A stretch of 64,000 bases of DNA from Alteromonas sp. LOR. GTDB lineage: Bacteria; Pseudomonadota; Gammaproteobacteria; Enterobacterales; Alteromonadaceae. The stretch is taken from the NCBI RefSeq assembly GCF_000753865.1, contig NZ_JQFW01000027.1, forward strand, positions 42,813 through 106,812, given 5' to 3'. Below the pieces are notes generated by a model. It was not told where the DNA came from and did not search any database. It worked only from the letters and a program-made list of their open reading frames with translations. How positions within the stretch are numbered: the stretch's first letter is position 1; the number at the start of each line of letters is the position of its first letter. Shown in pieces: positions 38,386 through 46,723 of the stretch. The translations under genes were made by a program, and so were the position numbers.

Positions 38386-39243
38386 TTATTCGAGAGAGGG
38401 AACCGAAACTTTCAGTTGAATCAAGCGACGCTTATCAGAGTTAGTCACTTTAAAATGAATATCGTTTATGGTTACTTCTTCGCTGGTTTCAGGCATATGG
38501 CCAAATGCTTTTAGCACAATGCCGCCAATTGTATCAGCTTCCTCTTCACTGAAATTGGTTTCAAAGAATTCGTTAAAATCGTCTACAGGGGTTAATGCTT
38601 TAACTGAGTAGGTCGATTTATTAAGCGGGCGGATATCATCCGTACCGTCTTCTTCAATATCAAATTCATCTTCAATTTCACCTACGATAATTTCTAAGAT
38701 ATCTTCGATAGTGACAAGACCCGATACGCCGCCGTATTCATCAACCACAATAGCCATGTGATAGCGCTGCTGCCTAAATTCTTTTAGCAGTACGTCTACA
38801 CGCTTACTTTCAGGAACAATGACCGCAGGGCGCAGGATATCGCGAAGGTTGAAGTTCTTTTCGGTGTTAAAAGCGAAAGAGAGAAGATCTTTAGCGAGTA
38901 AAATCCCTTCAATGTGGTCTTTATCTTCGCTGATAACGGGAAAACGTGAGTGAGCGGACTCGAGCATAATAGGAAGAAACTCTTCCACTTTTTGCTCAAC
39001 ATCGATAGTGGACATTTGGGCGCGAGGGATCATGATATCTCTTACGCGCATTTCGTTAACCCCAATTACCCCTTCAATCATTTCACGGGTTTGTGGGTCA
39101 ATTATTTCATTTTGCTCCGCATCGGTAATTACTGCTACCAATTCTTGTCTATTTTTCGGCTCGCCAGAAATCGAATTTTTTAGTTTATCTAACCAACTCT
39201 TGCCTGATGAGCCGTTGGTAGAGTGGGGGTTGTCGTCGCTCAT
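38386..39243 (-). CDS. corC: CorC/YbeX, CBS-domain protein
   Basis: This 285-residue cytosolic protein has two CBS domains ([60 protein letters not shown]) and a C-terminal CorC_HlyC domain. I choose ATG 39243 because MSDDNPHST matches E. coli CorC; a further ATG lies three codons upstream. The family is linked to magnesium and cobalt handling and ribosome function. Its place in the operon between ybeY and lnt is conserved. Confidence 0.95.
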   Translation of the reverse strand: MSDDNPHSTNGSSGKSWLDKLKNSISGEPKNRQELVAVITDAEQNEIIDPQTREMIEGVIGVNEMRVRDIMIPRAQMSTIDVEQKVEEFLPIMLESAHSRFPVISEDKDHIEGILLAKDLLSFAFNTEKNFNLRDILRPAVIVPESKRVDVLLKEFRQQRYHMAIVVDEYGGVSGLVTIEDILEIIVGEIEDEFDIEEDGTDDIRPLNKSTYSVKALTPVDDFNEFFETNFSEEEADTIGGIVLKAFGHMPETSEEVTINDIHFKVTNSDKRRLIQLKVSVPSLE

Positions 39244-39394
39244 AATATCCATTTTATAGTTTGTTCAACGCCAACGTTAAAATGCTTCTCGTTAGTCGTC
39301 AATGCTTTATTGTTTTAAATTTGAAATCGCTTTTAATCTACAAGCTTACAAAAACTGTTTGTAAAGCCTAGGGCAGTTTCTATCAAAGCGTTGA

Positions 39395-39865
39395 TTAAAT
39401 TTCGTAAGGGTTTGCAATACCCAAGGCGGAAAGAATTTCTATTTCTTTACTTTCCATCACTTCAGCATCTTCGTCTGTAATATGGTCATAGCCGAGTAAA
39501 TGCAATATGCCGTGAACGGTCATATGGGCATAGTGATGCTCAACCGCCTTATTCTGCTCACTGGCTTCTCTGCTAATAACTGGCGCACAAATGATTAAAT
39601 CACCAAGTAAGTTAATCTCGATACCAGGTGGAGCTTCAAAAGGAAAAGAAAGTACGTTTGTAGGCTTGTCTTTTTGACGGTAATCACTGTTTAGCTGTTG
39701 GCTTTCCGCTTCGTCAGTAAAGCGAATCGTCACTTCTTGTTCGCGTAAGTCTTCTGCAGATAAAACCGCGTTAGCCCATCGTGCTAGGCTGTCGGCAGAG
39801 GGAATAGCATTCGCTATTTCCTCTTTGCCTTCATACACATTTTGATAATCGATAATAGCGGTCAC
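39395..39865 (-). CDS. ybeY: Endoribonuclease YbeY
   Basis: This 156-residue zinc metalloprotein acts in 16S rRNA 3'-end maturation and ribosome quality control. The zinc motif is [19 protein letters not shown] (three His). The [21 protein letters not shown] strand region is typical. Its ATG overlaps the ybeZ stop by four bases, so translation is coupled. Confidence 0.96.
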   Translation of the reverse strand: MTAIIDYQNVYEGKEEIANAIPSADSLARWANAVLSAEDLREQEVTIRFTDEAESQQLNSDYRQKDKPTNVLSFPFEAPPGIEINLLGDLIICAPVISREASEQNKAVEHHYAHMTVHGILHLLGYDHITDEDAEVMESKEIEILSALGIANPYEI

Positions 39866-40938
39866 GAGTTGCTGCTTGTATCAGAGCTGCCTACCGATGA
39901 TGAGCTTTGTTCCTGCTGCTGTCGCAATGCCTCTTCTTTCTTTTGCTTGCGAATGCGCTCTTGCTCGGCATCATGTTCTTCATAAGCACGAACAATGCGA
40001 GCAACTACCGGGTGGCGAACTACGTCATCGGCACTAAAGAAGTTAAACGAAATATCGTCAACGTCACTGAGCACTTCAATGGCATGGCGAAGGCCAGACT
40101 TTGCGCCTCGTGGTAAATCTACCTGAGTAATATCGCCGGTAATGACCGCTTTCGAATTAAAGCCAATACGGGTTAAGAACATTTTCATTTGTTCTACCGT
40201 GGTGTTTTGACTTTCATCTAGAATGATAAAGGCATCGTTTAGCGTTCGTCCACGCATATAGGCTAAGGGGGCAACTTCAATTACTGCGCGCTCCATCAGC
40301 TTTTCGACTTTTTCAAAGCCCAGCATTTCAAATAGCGCATCGTAGAGTGGGCGCAGGTAGGGGTCTACCTTTTGTGACAGGTCGCCAGGTAAAAAACCAA
40401 GCTTTTCACCTGCTTCAACTGCAGGGCGAGTTAGAAGAATACGTCGAACCTCTTGTCGCTCTAAGGCATCTACCGCAGCTGCCACGGCAAGGTAGGTTTT
40501 ACCCGTACCGGCAGGGCCTATACCAAAGGTAATATCGTGATTGACGATATTGGCAACGTATTGCGCTTGGTTAGGGTTACGGGGCTTTATTACGCCGCGT
40601 TTTGTTTTGATGTTAATTTCTTTGCCGTAGCCGCCTGTTGCGTCTTTTTCTATAACGCGAGCTTCCTGAATTGCAAGATGCACCTGCTCAGCTTCAAGGT
40701 CGGGAATACGGCCTTTTATCGGCTGCGTTTCAACGTACAGAAGTTTCAGTAATTCGGTAGCACTGTTTATTTGCTGTGGCTCTCCTAGCACCTTAAACGC
40801 GTTATTTCGGTATGTTATTTCAACACCCAACCTACGCTCTATTTGCTTGATGTTGTCATCAAACGGTCCACATAAACTCGACAAACGCTTACTATCTGCC
40901 GGTTCTAACTCAAATTCATTACTTACCAATGTACTCAA
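39862..40938 (-). CDS. ybeZ: PhoH-like ATPase YbeZ
   Basis: This 358-residue protein has an N-terminal KH-like region (1-100) and a PhoH ATPase domain with Walker A in [18 protein letters not shown] and Walker B in [18 protein letters not shown]. The C-terminus is a Gln/Ser-rich charged tail of about 30 residues, likely disordered. It works with YbeY in RNA metabolism. In the operon miaB precedes it and ybeY overlaps its end. Confidence 0.95.
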   Translation of the reverse strand: MSTLVSNEFELEPADSKRLSSLCGPFDDNIKQIERRLGVEITYRNNAFKVLGEPQQINSATELLKLLYVETQPIKGRIPDLEAEQVHLAIQEARVIEKDATGGYGKEINIKTKRGVIKPRNPNQAQYVANIVNHDITFGIGPAGTGKTYLAVAAAVDALERQEVRRILLTRPAVEAGEKLGFLPGDLSQKVDPYLRPLYDALFEMLGFEKVEKLMERAVIEVAPLAYMRGRTLNDAFIILDESQNTTVEQMKMFLTRIGFNSKAVITGDITQVDLPRGAKSGLRHAIEVLSDVDDISFNFFSADDVVRHPVVARIVRAYEEHDAEQERIRKQKKEEALRQQQEQSSSSVGSSDTSSNS

Positions 40939-41011
40939 ACTTCTGTTTTCCTCGCTTTACGCTTTTGTCTTCAATATTGTTAATTAGCGCCACACTGTTG
41001 TGGCGACTGTT

Positions 41012-42445
41012 TTAGGTTGGGTTAAATTGACCCACACCCAATTCGTTAGGTGATTCTGCTTGATGTTTTGCCAAAATCGCTTGAGGCGATACTGCTACGC
41101 GCAGGCCCATTTCGCTTTCTCTGCGAATAACTTCACCGCGCAGTGAATTGGTAAATACATCTACCACGTTCACATCTACAAACTCGCCAATCATATCTGG
41201 CGTGCCTTCGAAATTAACCACCCGATTATTTTCAGTACGGCCAGAAAGCTCCATTGGGTTTTTCTTAGATGGGCCTTCTACCAAAATGCGTTGCTCAGTA
41301 CCCACCATATGGCGAGCAATGCGCAAGGCCTGTTGGGTAATACGCTGCTGTAAAAGGTGTAAACGCTGCTTTTTGGTTTCTTCGCTAACGTCATCTACTG
41401 CATCCGCCGCTGGTGTACCTGGGCGAGCACTGTAAATAAAACTAAAGCTTAAATCGTAATCTACGGCTTGGATCAAATCCATGGTTGCTTCAAAGTCAGC
41501 ATCCGTTTCGCCAGGAAAGCCAATAATGAAGTCGCTCGACAAGCTTATGTTCGGGCGAATTTTTTTAAGCTTACGCATTTTAGATTTGTATTCTAACGCG
41601 GTATGACCACGCTTCATCAAATTCAAAATACGGTCTGAGCCGCTTTGAACTGGAAGGTGTAAATGGTCAACCAGCTCTGGAATACCTGCATAGGCATCGA
41701 TAATATCGTCAGTAAACTCTACTGGATGTGAGGTGGTATACCGAATTCGGTCGATGCCATCGATAGCAGCAACCAACTCTAGTAATTCAGAGAAACGGCA
41801 AACCGTGCCATCGTAGTGATCGCCTCGGAAGGCGTTTACGTTTTGCCCTAACAAGTTAACTTCACGAACACCTTGACCAGCAAGTTGTGCAATTTCAAGC
41901 AGCACATCATCAACCGGACGACTGACTTCTTCACCGCGGGTGTACGGCACAACACAGAATGTGCAGTACTTTGAGCAGCCTTCCATGATGGAAACGAACG
42001 CAGTGGGGCCTTCAGCACGGGGCTCTGGTAGGCGGTCGAATTTTTCGATTTCAGGAAAGCTGATATCCATAACCGATTTAGCGCCACCTTGCAGCTCGTT
42101 GATCATTTCAGGCAGACGGTGCAAGGTTTGTGGACCAAAAACAAGGTCGACAAATGGGGCACGTTGACGAATTGTGTCGCCTTCTTGCGATGCAACACAG
42201 CCGCCTACACCAATAATAAGCTCAGGCTTATCTTGCTTTAAGTTTTTCCAACGACCAAGCTGATGGAATACTTTTTCCTGCGCTTTCTCGCGGATTGAGC
42301 ATGTGTTAAGCAAAATGATATCGGCTTCTTCAGCGGTGTCTGCCGCGGTGTAGCCGTGCGTAGAGTCTAGTAAGTCTGCCATTTTATCCGAGTCGTACTC
42401 GTTCATCTGGCAGCCCCAGGTTTTGATATACAGCTTTTTAGTCAT
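41012..42445 (-). CDS. miaB: tRNA-2-methylthio-N6-dimethylallyladenosine synthase MiaB
   Basis: This 477-residue radical-SAM methylthiotransferase modifies A37 of tRNAs. The N-terminal cluster uses Cys residues in [21 protein letters not shown] and GVGGCVAS. The SAM cluster is [19 protein letters not shown]-terminal TRAM domain follows (about 380-450). The C-terminal 25 residues are an extra tail. It heads the operon that includes ybeZ, ybeY, corC and lnt, and is divergent from ubiF as in E. coli. Confidence 0.97.
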   Translation of the reverse strand: MTKKLYIKTWGCQMNEYDSDKMADLLDSTHGYTAADTAEEADIILLNTCSIREKAQEKVFHQLGRWKNLKQDKPELIIGVGGCVASQEGDTIRQRAPFVDLVFGPQTLHRLPEMINELQGGAKSVMDISFPEIEKFDRLPEPRAEGPTAFVSIMEGCSKYCTFCVVPYTRGEEVSRPVDDVLLEIAQLAGQGVREVNLLGQNVNAFRGDHYDGTVCRFSELLELVAAIDGIDRIRYTTSHPVEFTDDIIDAYAGIPELVDHLHLPVQSGSDRILNLMKRGHTALEYKSKMRKLKKIRPNISLSSDFIIGFPGETDADFEATMDLIQAVDYDLSFSFIYSARPGTPAADAVDDVSEETKKQRLHLLQQRITQQALRIARHMVGTEQRILVEGPSKKNPMELSGRTENNRVVNFEGTPDMIGEFVDVNVVDVFTNSLRGEVIRRESEMGLRVAVSPQAILAKHQAESPNELGVGQFNPT

Positions 42446-42741
42446 AACAACTATTCGTTAACCTGTTAAGTTCTGGTAAGTGGTTGGTGGAATGTAAAAA
42501 ACGTCGCAAGCAATAGCGTATATTGTTGCTCCACACAACGCAGTTACGTTGAAGATGTTCAAAATAGCCGCATATTTTACCTGTTATGCAGCTATATTCC
42601 CAGCGTAATACGATGATTACTGATTAATTAATTTCGGTAATAAAAATAGCACTGGCCTTATAACTTACGCTTAATTTGTGTTGGCCGCGGGTATTTTATA
42701 TTCTTCATTATATTCAACGTTATAGTTACCACGGAGTACGA

Positions 42742-44025
42742 ATGTACGATTTTTGCATTAATGGCGGCGGTATGGTGGGCGCAGCATTAGCCCTTGGGCT
42801 AGCGCAGCAAAATTACCGCGTGGTAGTGATAGAGCCAAACCAGCCTAACGCATTTGAAGTAGAGCAAGGCCCAGATTTACGGGTGTCGGCTATTAGTGAA
42901 GCATCTGTTACCCTGCTAAAAGCACTAGGGGCGTGGACAAACATTGAAAAAATGCGTCTTAAACCCTACGTGGGTTTGAGCGTGTGGGATAATCCCAAAC
43001 ACCGAACTGACTTTACTGCAAAGAGTATCGACGTACCTCAGTTAGGCTACTTTGTCGAAAACCGTTTGTTGCAGTTAGCCTGTCACCAAGCGCTAACGCA
43101 GCATGAAAACGTGACAGTTATCTTTAACCACAAAATAGACAACATTGCGCTGTCATCAGAAAGCTCAAGCGAGACAAGCACACACGAGCAAAGCGTGTGT
43201 ATTACACTCTTTTCAGTCAAAGAATCTTCAGTCACAGGATCTCCAAATACCAAGCCTTCAAACACTGAGTCTGCAAACACACAGCCTTCAAACACGCAGA
43301 TTCAGGCTAAATGGCTTATTGGGGCAGATGGTGCAAAATCCCAAGTTCGTCAGTTTGCCGGTATTGGCACGTCAGGTTGGCAATATGGCCAACAAGCGAT
43401 GGGCATTACCATTAAAATGGCAAAAGAAACCCAGGCTATTACCTGGCAGCAGTTTACACCAACAGGACCAAAAGCCTTTTTGCCTATGTTTGACGAGTAC
43501 GCATCGCTTGTGTGGTACAACTCCCCTGAGGAATTACAACGCCTGAAAGGTCTTAACAGCACGCAGTTAAAAAACGAAGTTATTGACGCTTTTCCAGATG
43601 AACTTACTCAAAACGAGAATGACTTCTCTATTATCGACAAGGCAGCGTTTCCGCTCACTCGCATGCATGCCAGTGAATATGTGAGAGAGCGTATGATATT
43701 AATCGGCGATGCTGCCCATACCATCAATCCACTTGCAGGGCAGGGTGTGAATATTGGCTTTAGAGACGTTCAAGCGTTATTAGAGGTCACTGCCAAGCGC
43801 CATGATGTAACGTCTCAGGTCTTTTTTAAGGCGCTGAAAAATGATTACGAGAAGCCACGCAAACGGGACAACTTGTTAATGATGACAGCAATGGATGGGT
43901 TCTACACCTTGTTTAGTAACGACATAGCCCCCATAAAATGGATAAGAAACCAGCTTCTTTCGGTGGCCGAATATGCGGGCCCAATTAAAAAAGAAGTGCT
44001 TAAATATGCTATAGGGATGCGTTAA
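42742..44025 (+). CDS. ubiF: Ubiquinone-biosynthesis FAD monooxygenase, UbiF type
   Basis: This 427-residue flavin hydroxylase acts on a ring position during ubiquinone synthesis. The FAD loop is CINGGGMVGAALALGLA, and the second motif is LIGDAAHTINPLAGQGVNIGF. The ATG at 42742 has GGAG six bases upstream; the frame itself opens earlier. Divergence from miaB, as in E. coli, favours UbiF over UbiH or VisC. An insertion at about residues 160-190 consists of five-residue repeats (GSPNT, KPSNT, ESANT, QPSNT) encoded by a 15-bp tandem repeat, absent from UbiF proteins I know. Confidence 0.88.
   Translation: MYDFCINGGGMVGAALALGLAQQNYRVVVIEPNQPNAFEVEQGPDLRVSAISEASVTLLKALGAWTNIEKMRLKPYVGLSVWDNPKHRTDFTAKSIDVPQLGYFVENRLLQLACHQALTQHENVTVIFNHKIDNIALSSESSSETSTHEQSVCITLFSVKESSVTGSPNTKPSNTESANTQPSNTQIQAKWLIGADGAKSQVRQFAGIGTSGWQYGQQAMGITIKMAKETQAITWQQFTPTGPKAFLPMFDEYASLVWYNSPEELQRLKGLNSTQLKNEVIDAFPDELTQNENDFSIIDKAAFPLTRMHASEYVRERMILIGDAAHTINPLAGQGVNIGFRDVQALLEVTAKRHDVTSQVFFKALKNDYEKPRKRDNLLMMTAMDGFYTLFSNDIAPIKWIRNQLLSVAEYAGPIKKEVLKYAIGMR
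43237..43296 (+). repeat. 15-bp in-frame tandem repeat inside ubiF, 4 copies
   Basis: The units GGATCTCCAAATACC, AAGCCTTCAAACACT, GAGTCTGCAAACACA and CAGCCTTCAAACACG encode five residues each, in the reading frame of the enzyme. Confidence 0.88.
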
Positions 44026-44201
44026 TGGAAGTTCTTATTTTACTGGCGGTATTGTTTGCGGCGTTAGTTATTGTTGTTCCACTTTTAGAGCGCTCGAAAA
44101 TGCGCATAAGTAACGATGACGCAGCAAAGTGGGCGAAGTGGATTTGGCCACTAATGGGGTTACTTTTAGTGGCTCAATTAATTAGGTTAGCGTTTTCATA
44201 A
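44025..44201 (+). CDS. Small two-helix membrane protein
   Basis: This 58-residue frame begins in the TAA stop of ubiF (TAATG overlap), so it is very likely coupled to it. The sequence starts MEVLILLAVLFAALVIVVPL, then a charged loop (ERSKMRISNDDAAKWAKW), then a second hydrophobic helix (IWPLMGLLLVAQLIRLAF). This predicts two membrane passes. It is too short for many gene callers. I recognise no family. Placement suggests a role near quinone metabolism or simply co-expression; function is unknown. Confidence 0.75.
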   Translation: MEVLILLAVLFAALVIVVPLLERSKMRISNDDAAKWAKWIWPLMGLLLVAQLIRLAFS

Positions 44202-44232
44202 TGATTCAATATGAAGTTCATTGCGTAATGAT

Positions 44233-44817
44233 TCAGTCTGAGGGCCATTGCGCTGTAAGGTCGTAAAGCACCTTATCAATCATTTTTTCAATTGCACTGT
44301 CGTCAGTTTGCAATATTGCGAAGGCGCGTAATCCCACGAATTGATTTTGCAGCCAATCGGCTGCAAACGCCACTGGCGTGGTATCTTGCAACTCTTTCGT
44401 CTCTATCGCTTTTTCGATGATGTTAGCGAAGCAGTTATTTAGTAACACCATTCCTTCAAGTACTGCTTTTTTGCCCACATCGCCAATCAGTTCCAACTCG
44501 GTAATCGATTTTACCAATAAACATTGGCGCATGTATCTCAACTCATCAGGGTTAATCAAGGCTGTTTTAAAAAATTCCCGGAGGGACAGCAGTGGGGTAT
44601 CGCTATCGGCCACGCTCTGCAGTTTGTCTTTGCTGTGAGCTACGTACTGCTCTACCACAAGCTTAAATAAGCCTTCTTTGTTTTGAAACCGTGCATATAT
44701 GCTTCCCGGACGCATGTCCAATGCTTGCTGAATATCGCGCATACCAGAACCTTGGAACCCTTTTTTCCAAAACAATATAGTCGCCTTTTCGACAGCATCT
44801 TCTTGTGCGTACTTCAT
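44233..44817 (-). CDS. TetR-family transcriptional repressor
   Basis: The 194-residue protein has an N-terminal helix-turn-helix of TetR type (ATILFWKKGFQGSGMRDIQQALDMRPGSIY is the region; recognition helix near GSIYARFQNK). The C-terminal ligand domain is helical with Cys in RQCLLVKS. It is transcribed away from the AhpD-like gene, and three TTGAACG-type palindromes lie between them, so it probably represses itself and that neighbour. The ligand is unknown. Confidence 0.92.
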   Translation of the reverse strand: MKYAQEDAVEKATILFWKKGFQGSGMRDIQQALDMRPGSIYARFQNKEGLFKLVVEQYVAHSKDKLQSVADSDTPLLSLREFFKTALINPDELRYMRQCLLVKSITELELIGDVGKKAVLEGMVLLNNCFANIIEKAIETKELQDTTPVAFAADWLQNQFVGLRAFAILQTDDSAIEKMIDKVLYDLTAQWPSD

Positions 44818-44838
44818 AACATCATACTCAATACAAAT

Positions 44839-44854
44839 TTGAACGTGTGTTCAA
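44839..44854. promoter_or_regulatory. TetR-type operator 1
   Basis: TTGAACGTGTGTTCAA, 22 bases upstream of the repressor ATG. Half-sites TTGAAC and GTTCAA are inverted. Confidence 0.75.
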
Positions 44855-44962
44855 TTATCTCTCGAACAATGGCTAAGGTAAACCCATTATTGAAAAATGC
44901 GGGTTAAAATCGACATCTATCAAAATTTAAGTTTCGTATTTAAAACTCCTATTTATGTCAAT

Positions 44963-44978
44963 TTGAACGAGTGTTCAA
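44963..44978. promoter_or_regulatory. TetR-type operator 2
   Basis: TTGAACGAGTGTTCAA, same half-sites, 23 bases before operator 3 centre to centre. Confidence 0.75.
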
Positions 44979-44985
44979 ATTTTAC

Positions 44986-45001
44986 TTGAACGATCGTTCA
45001 A
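44986..45001. promoter_or_regulatory. TetR-type operator 3
   Basis: TTGAACGATCGTTCAA is a perfect 16-bp palindrome and probably the strongest site. A further inverted repeat, GTGTGTA/TACACAC, lies just beyond at 45004-45020. Confidence 0.8.
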
Positions 45002-45258
45002 GTGTGTGTAGTCTACACACATCGCTTGCTAGTCATATTTTAGATAATCCTAGTAAGCTTGTTTTTAAATTTAAGTAAATTCGGTATTAAACCAGCTAGG
45101 TAAATATGCCTTTCAGGGTTTGATGCCACTGGAACGATAGTGCGATTTTTAATAGCGTGCATCAATTACACGTTCCGCTTTTTAATCGATAGTGAAAAGC
45201 AGAGCGTTGCCGTTGTCGTCTATCTGTTTCAATTCGTTCACAGCATTAGGAGAACAAA
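45002..45258. other. Leader region of the AhpD-like gene
   Basis: Apart from the inverted repeat at 45004-45020 and an AGGAGA ribosome-binding site at about 45248, I see nothing distinctive. Confidence 0.5.
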
Positions 45259-45810
45259 ATGACAGATTTTACTCTACATACAAAAGAGTCAGCGCCAGAA
45301 GCGTCTAAATCACTTTTAGATAATTCAGAAAAAGCATTTGGCATGGTACCGAACCTACATGCAGTAATGGCTGAAGCGCCCACGCTACTTGAAGGGTACC
45401 AAGTGCTGCACAAGCTCGCACAAGACACCTCGTTTAATGCAGAAGAGTTAACCGTCGTATGGCAAACGGTAAACGTTGAACACGCATGTCATTATTGTGT
45501 GCCAGCTCATACCGGCATCGCAAAAAGCATGCAAGTGCGCGATGATTTAATTGAAGAGCTTCGCAACGATGATACGCTGTCTGATAGCAAGCTAAATACG
45601 CTTAAAGAAACTGTGCTTGCGCTAACTCGAGGCCGAGGAAATGCAGAGAAGTCGCAGCTCGATGCATTTTACAAAGCAGGCTACGAGCACAAACAGCTGC
45701 TTGAAATTGTGTTGATATTAGCGCAAAAAGTAATGAGTAACTACACCAATCACCTTGCAGATACGCCAGTTGACGAACCGTTCAAAAAGTTTGAGTGGTC
45801 ACCTAAGTAA
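45259..45810 (+). CDS. AhpD-like (carboxymuconolactone decarboxylase family) protein
   Basis: This 183-residue cytosolic helical protein carries the redox motif EHACHYCVPAHTG, a CxxC with preceding Glu/His and following His as in AhpD-like alkylhydroperoxidases. The N-terminal AFGMVPNLHAVMAEAP is typical of the family. A strong AGGAGA precedes the ATG. It is divergent from a TetR repressor with three operators, so it is likely induced by the repressor's ligand, perhaps an oxidant or electrophile (inference). Confidence 0.88.
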   Translation: MTDFTLHTKESAPEASKSLLDNSEKAFGMVPNLHAVMAEAPTLLEGYQVLHKLAQDTSFNAEELTVVWQTVNVEHACHYCVPAHTGIAKSMQVRDDLIEELRNDDTLSDSKLNTLKETVLALTRGRGNAEKSQLDAFYKAGYEHKQLLEIVLILAQKVMSNYTNHLADTPVDEPFKKFEWSPK

Positions 45811-45828
45811 TAGCTAGGCTGTAATACA

Positions 45829-45857
45829 AAAACGGAAGCTTATGCTTCCGTTTTTTA
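45829..45857. terminator. Bidirectional terminator
   Basis: The stem AAAACGGAAGC/GCTTCCGTTTT has a four-base loop with A run before and T run after. It serves the AhpD-like gene and probably the small convergent gene. Confidence 0.88.
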
Positions 45858-45894
45858 TGTCTGAATCACCAAAGGCATTAAGAAAAAATGTTAG

Positions 45895-46077
45895 TTAGGA
45901 CACAACCAATAGCTGAGGATTAATCTCTTCAACGGTTTGGGAAGTCACCTCATCTTGATAGCCCTTTTTTTCTAAAAGCGCTTTAAGTTCGTCGCGTGTT
46001 TCGCATTGTTCATGTTTAGCAAGGGCAATGGCCTCTATAAAACACGAAAGATGTACTGAAGATTGTGTTTCGGTCAT
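45895..46077 (-). CDS. Small hypothetical protein
   Basis: A 60-residue acidic frame, convergent with the AhpD-like gene. It begins MTETQSSVHLSCFIEAIALA and contains CETRDELKALLEKKGYQDE, a plausible helical pair with two Cys. AGAGAA lies about 8 bases before the ATG. It has no signal peptide and I recognise no family. Codon choice looks natural, but the evidence is short. Confidence 0.5.
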   Translation of the reverse strand: MTETQSSVHLSCFIEAIALAKHEQCETRDELKALLEKKGYQDEVTSQTVEEINPQLLVVS

Positions 46078-46620
46078 GTGAGATTCTCTTTAACTTCTAG
46101 ATTCTTTGTTTTCTGAGCTCGTTAGCTTCTAAGCTCTTAAACACCTGAGTATGTGGTCACTGTGTCTTTCTCATAAGACAACAGCGTGACAGTTCTATTA
46201 CTTTTCTGTTACCGCAAAACGTTGTACGAGAAATAACTCTATATCTGACATTGCCTCAAGTAGATTAGATTTTTTATATGATTATTGTCTTTGTATGAAC
46301 AAGGACTGAAAGTGGTTCACAAAGACTAAACCGTTGAAATTACATCCTCATTTTTATCATATGTTATTACTACTTTAGTATTGAATGTCTCGCCACCTCT
46401 GTGTTTTACTTTGCGGTGTCAGCGGCGTGGCTATATCCAGAACGTCGTTTATAAAAATTCTTCTAATAAAAATCTGACATTAAAAGCTGTTGTCCTAGGC
46501 TTTATAAAAAGCTCAGTATCAATACTAATAATAACAGCGCTTTTTCTGACAAATTCAATTTGTCTTCGTTTAGGGAAAGTGAACACCCTCAAATTCGTTC
46601 GTCTCGATAATGTCACCGCA

Positions 46621-46650
46621 TAGTAGTTGCGCAGGTAACCCTGCCTACTA
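46621..46650. promoter_or_regulatory. Interrupted palindrome before the TonB receptor promoter
   Basis: Arms TAGTAG and GCAGG pair with CCTGC and CTACTA. It ends 14 bases before the -35 element, where a regulator could bind. Confidence 0.5.
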
Positions 46651-46664
46651 TTTCAACGATGACA

Positions 46665-46693
46665 TTGAAGGTTTGTATACCTGTACATAATAT
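46665..46693 (+). promoter_or_regulatory. Sigma-70 promoter of the TonB receptor gene
   Basis: TTGAAG (46665-46670) and TAATAT (46688-46693) with a 17-base spacer, about 30 bases before the ATG. Confidence 0.65.
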
Positions 46694-46723
46694 CAACACA
46701 CACTCAAACTCAGGAATATCACA

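Larger units (their letters stand above)
46078..46723. other. 646-base region upstream of the TonB receptor
   Basis: The left end carries a TTCTA/GCTC-rich degenerate repeat (about 46089-46140). The middle is AT-rich with a weak 80-codon frame I do not accept. The right end carries a hairpin and promoter, listed separately. Confidence 0.55.

Noticed and set aside
46381..46623. An 80-codon frame upstream of the TonB receptor gene.
   Set aside because: No ribosome-binding site, irregular composition, and it ends at the palindrome before the promoter.
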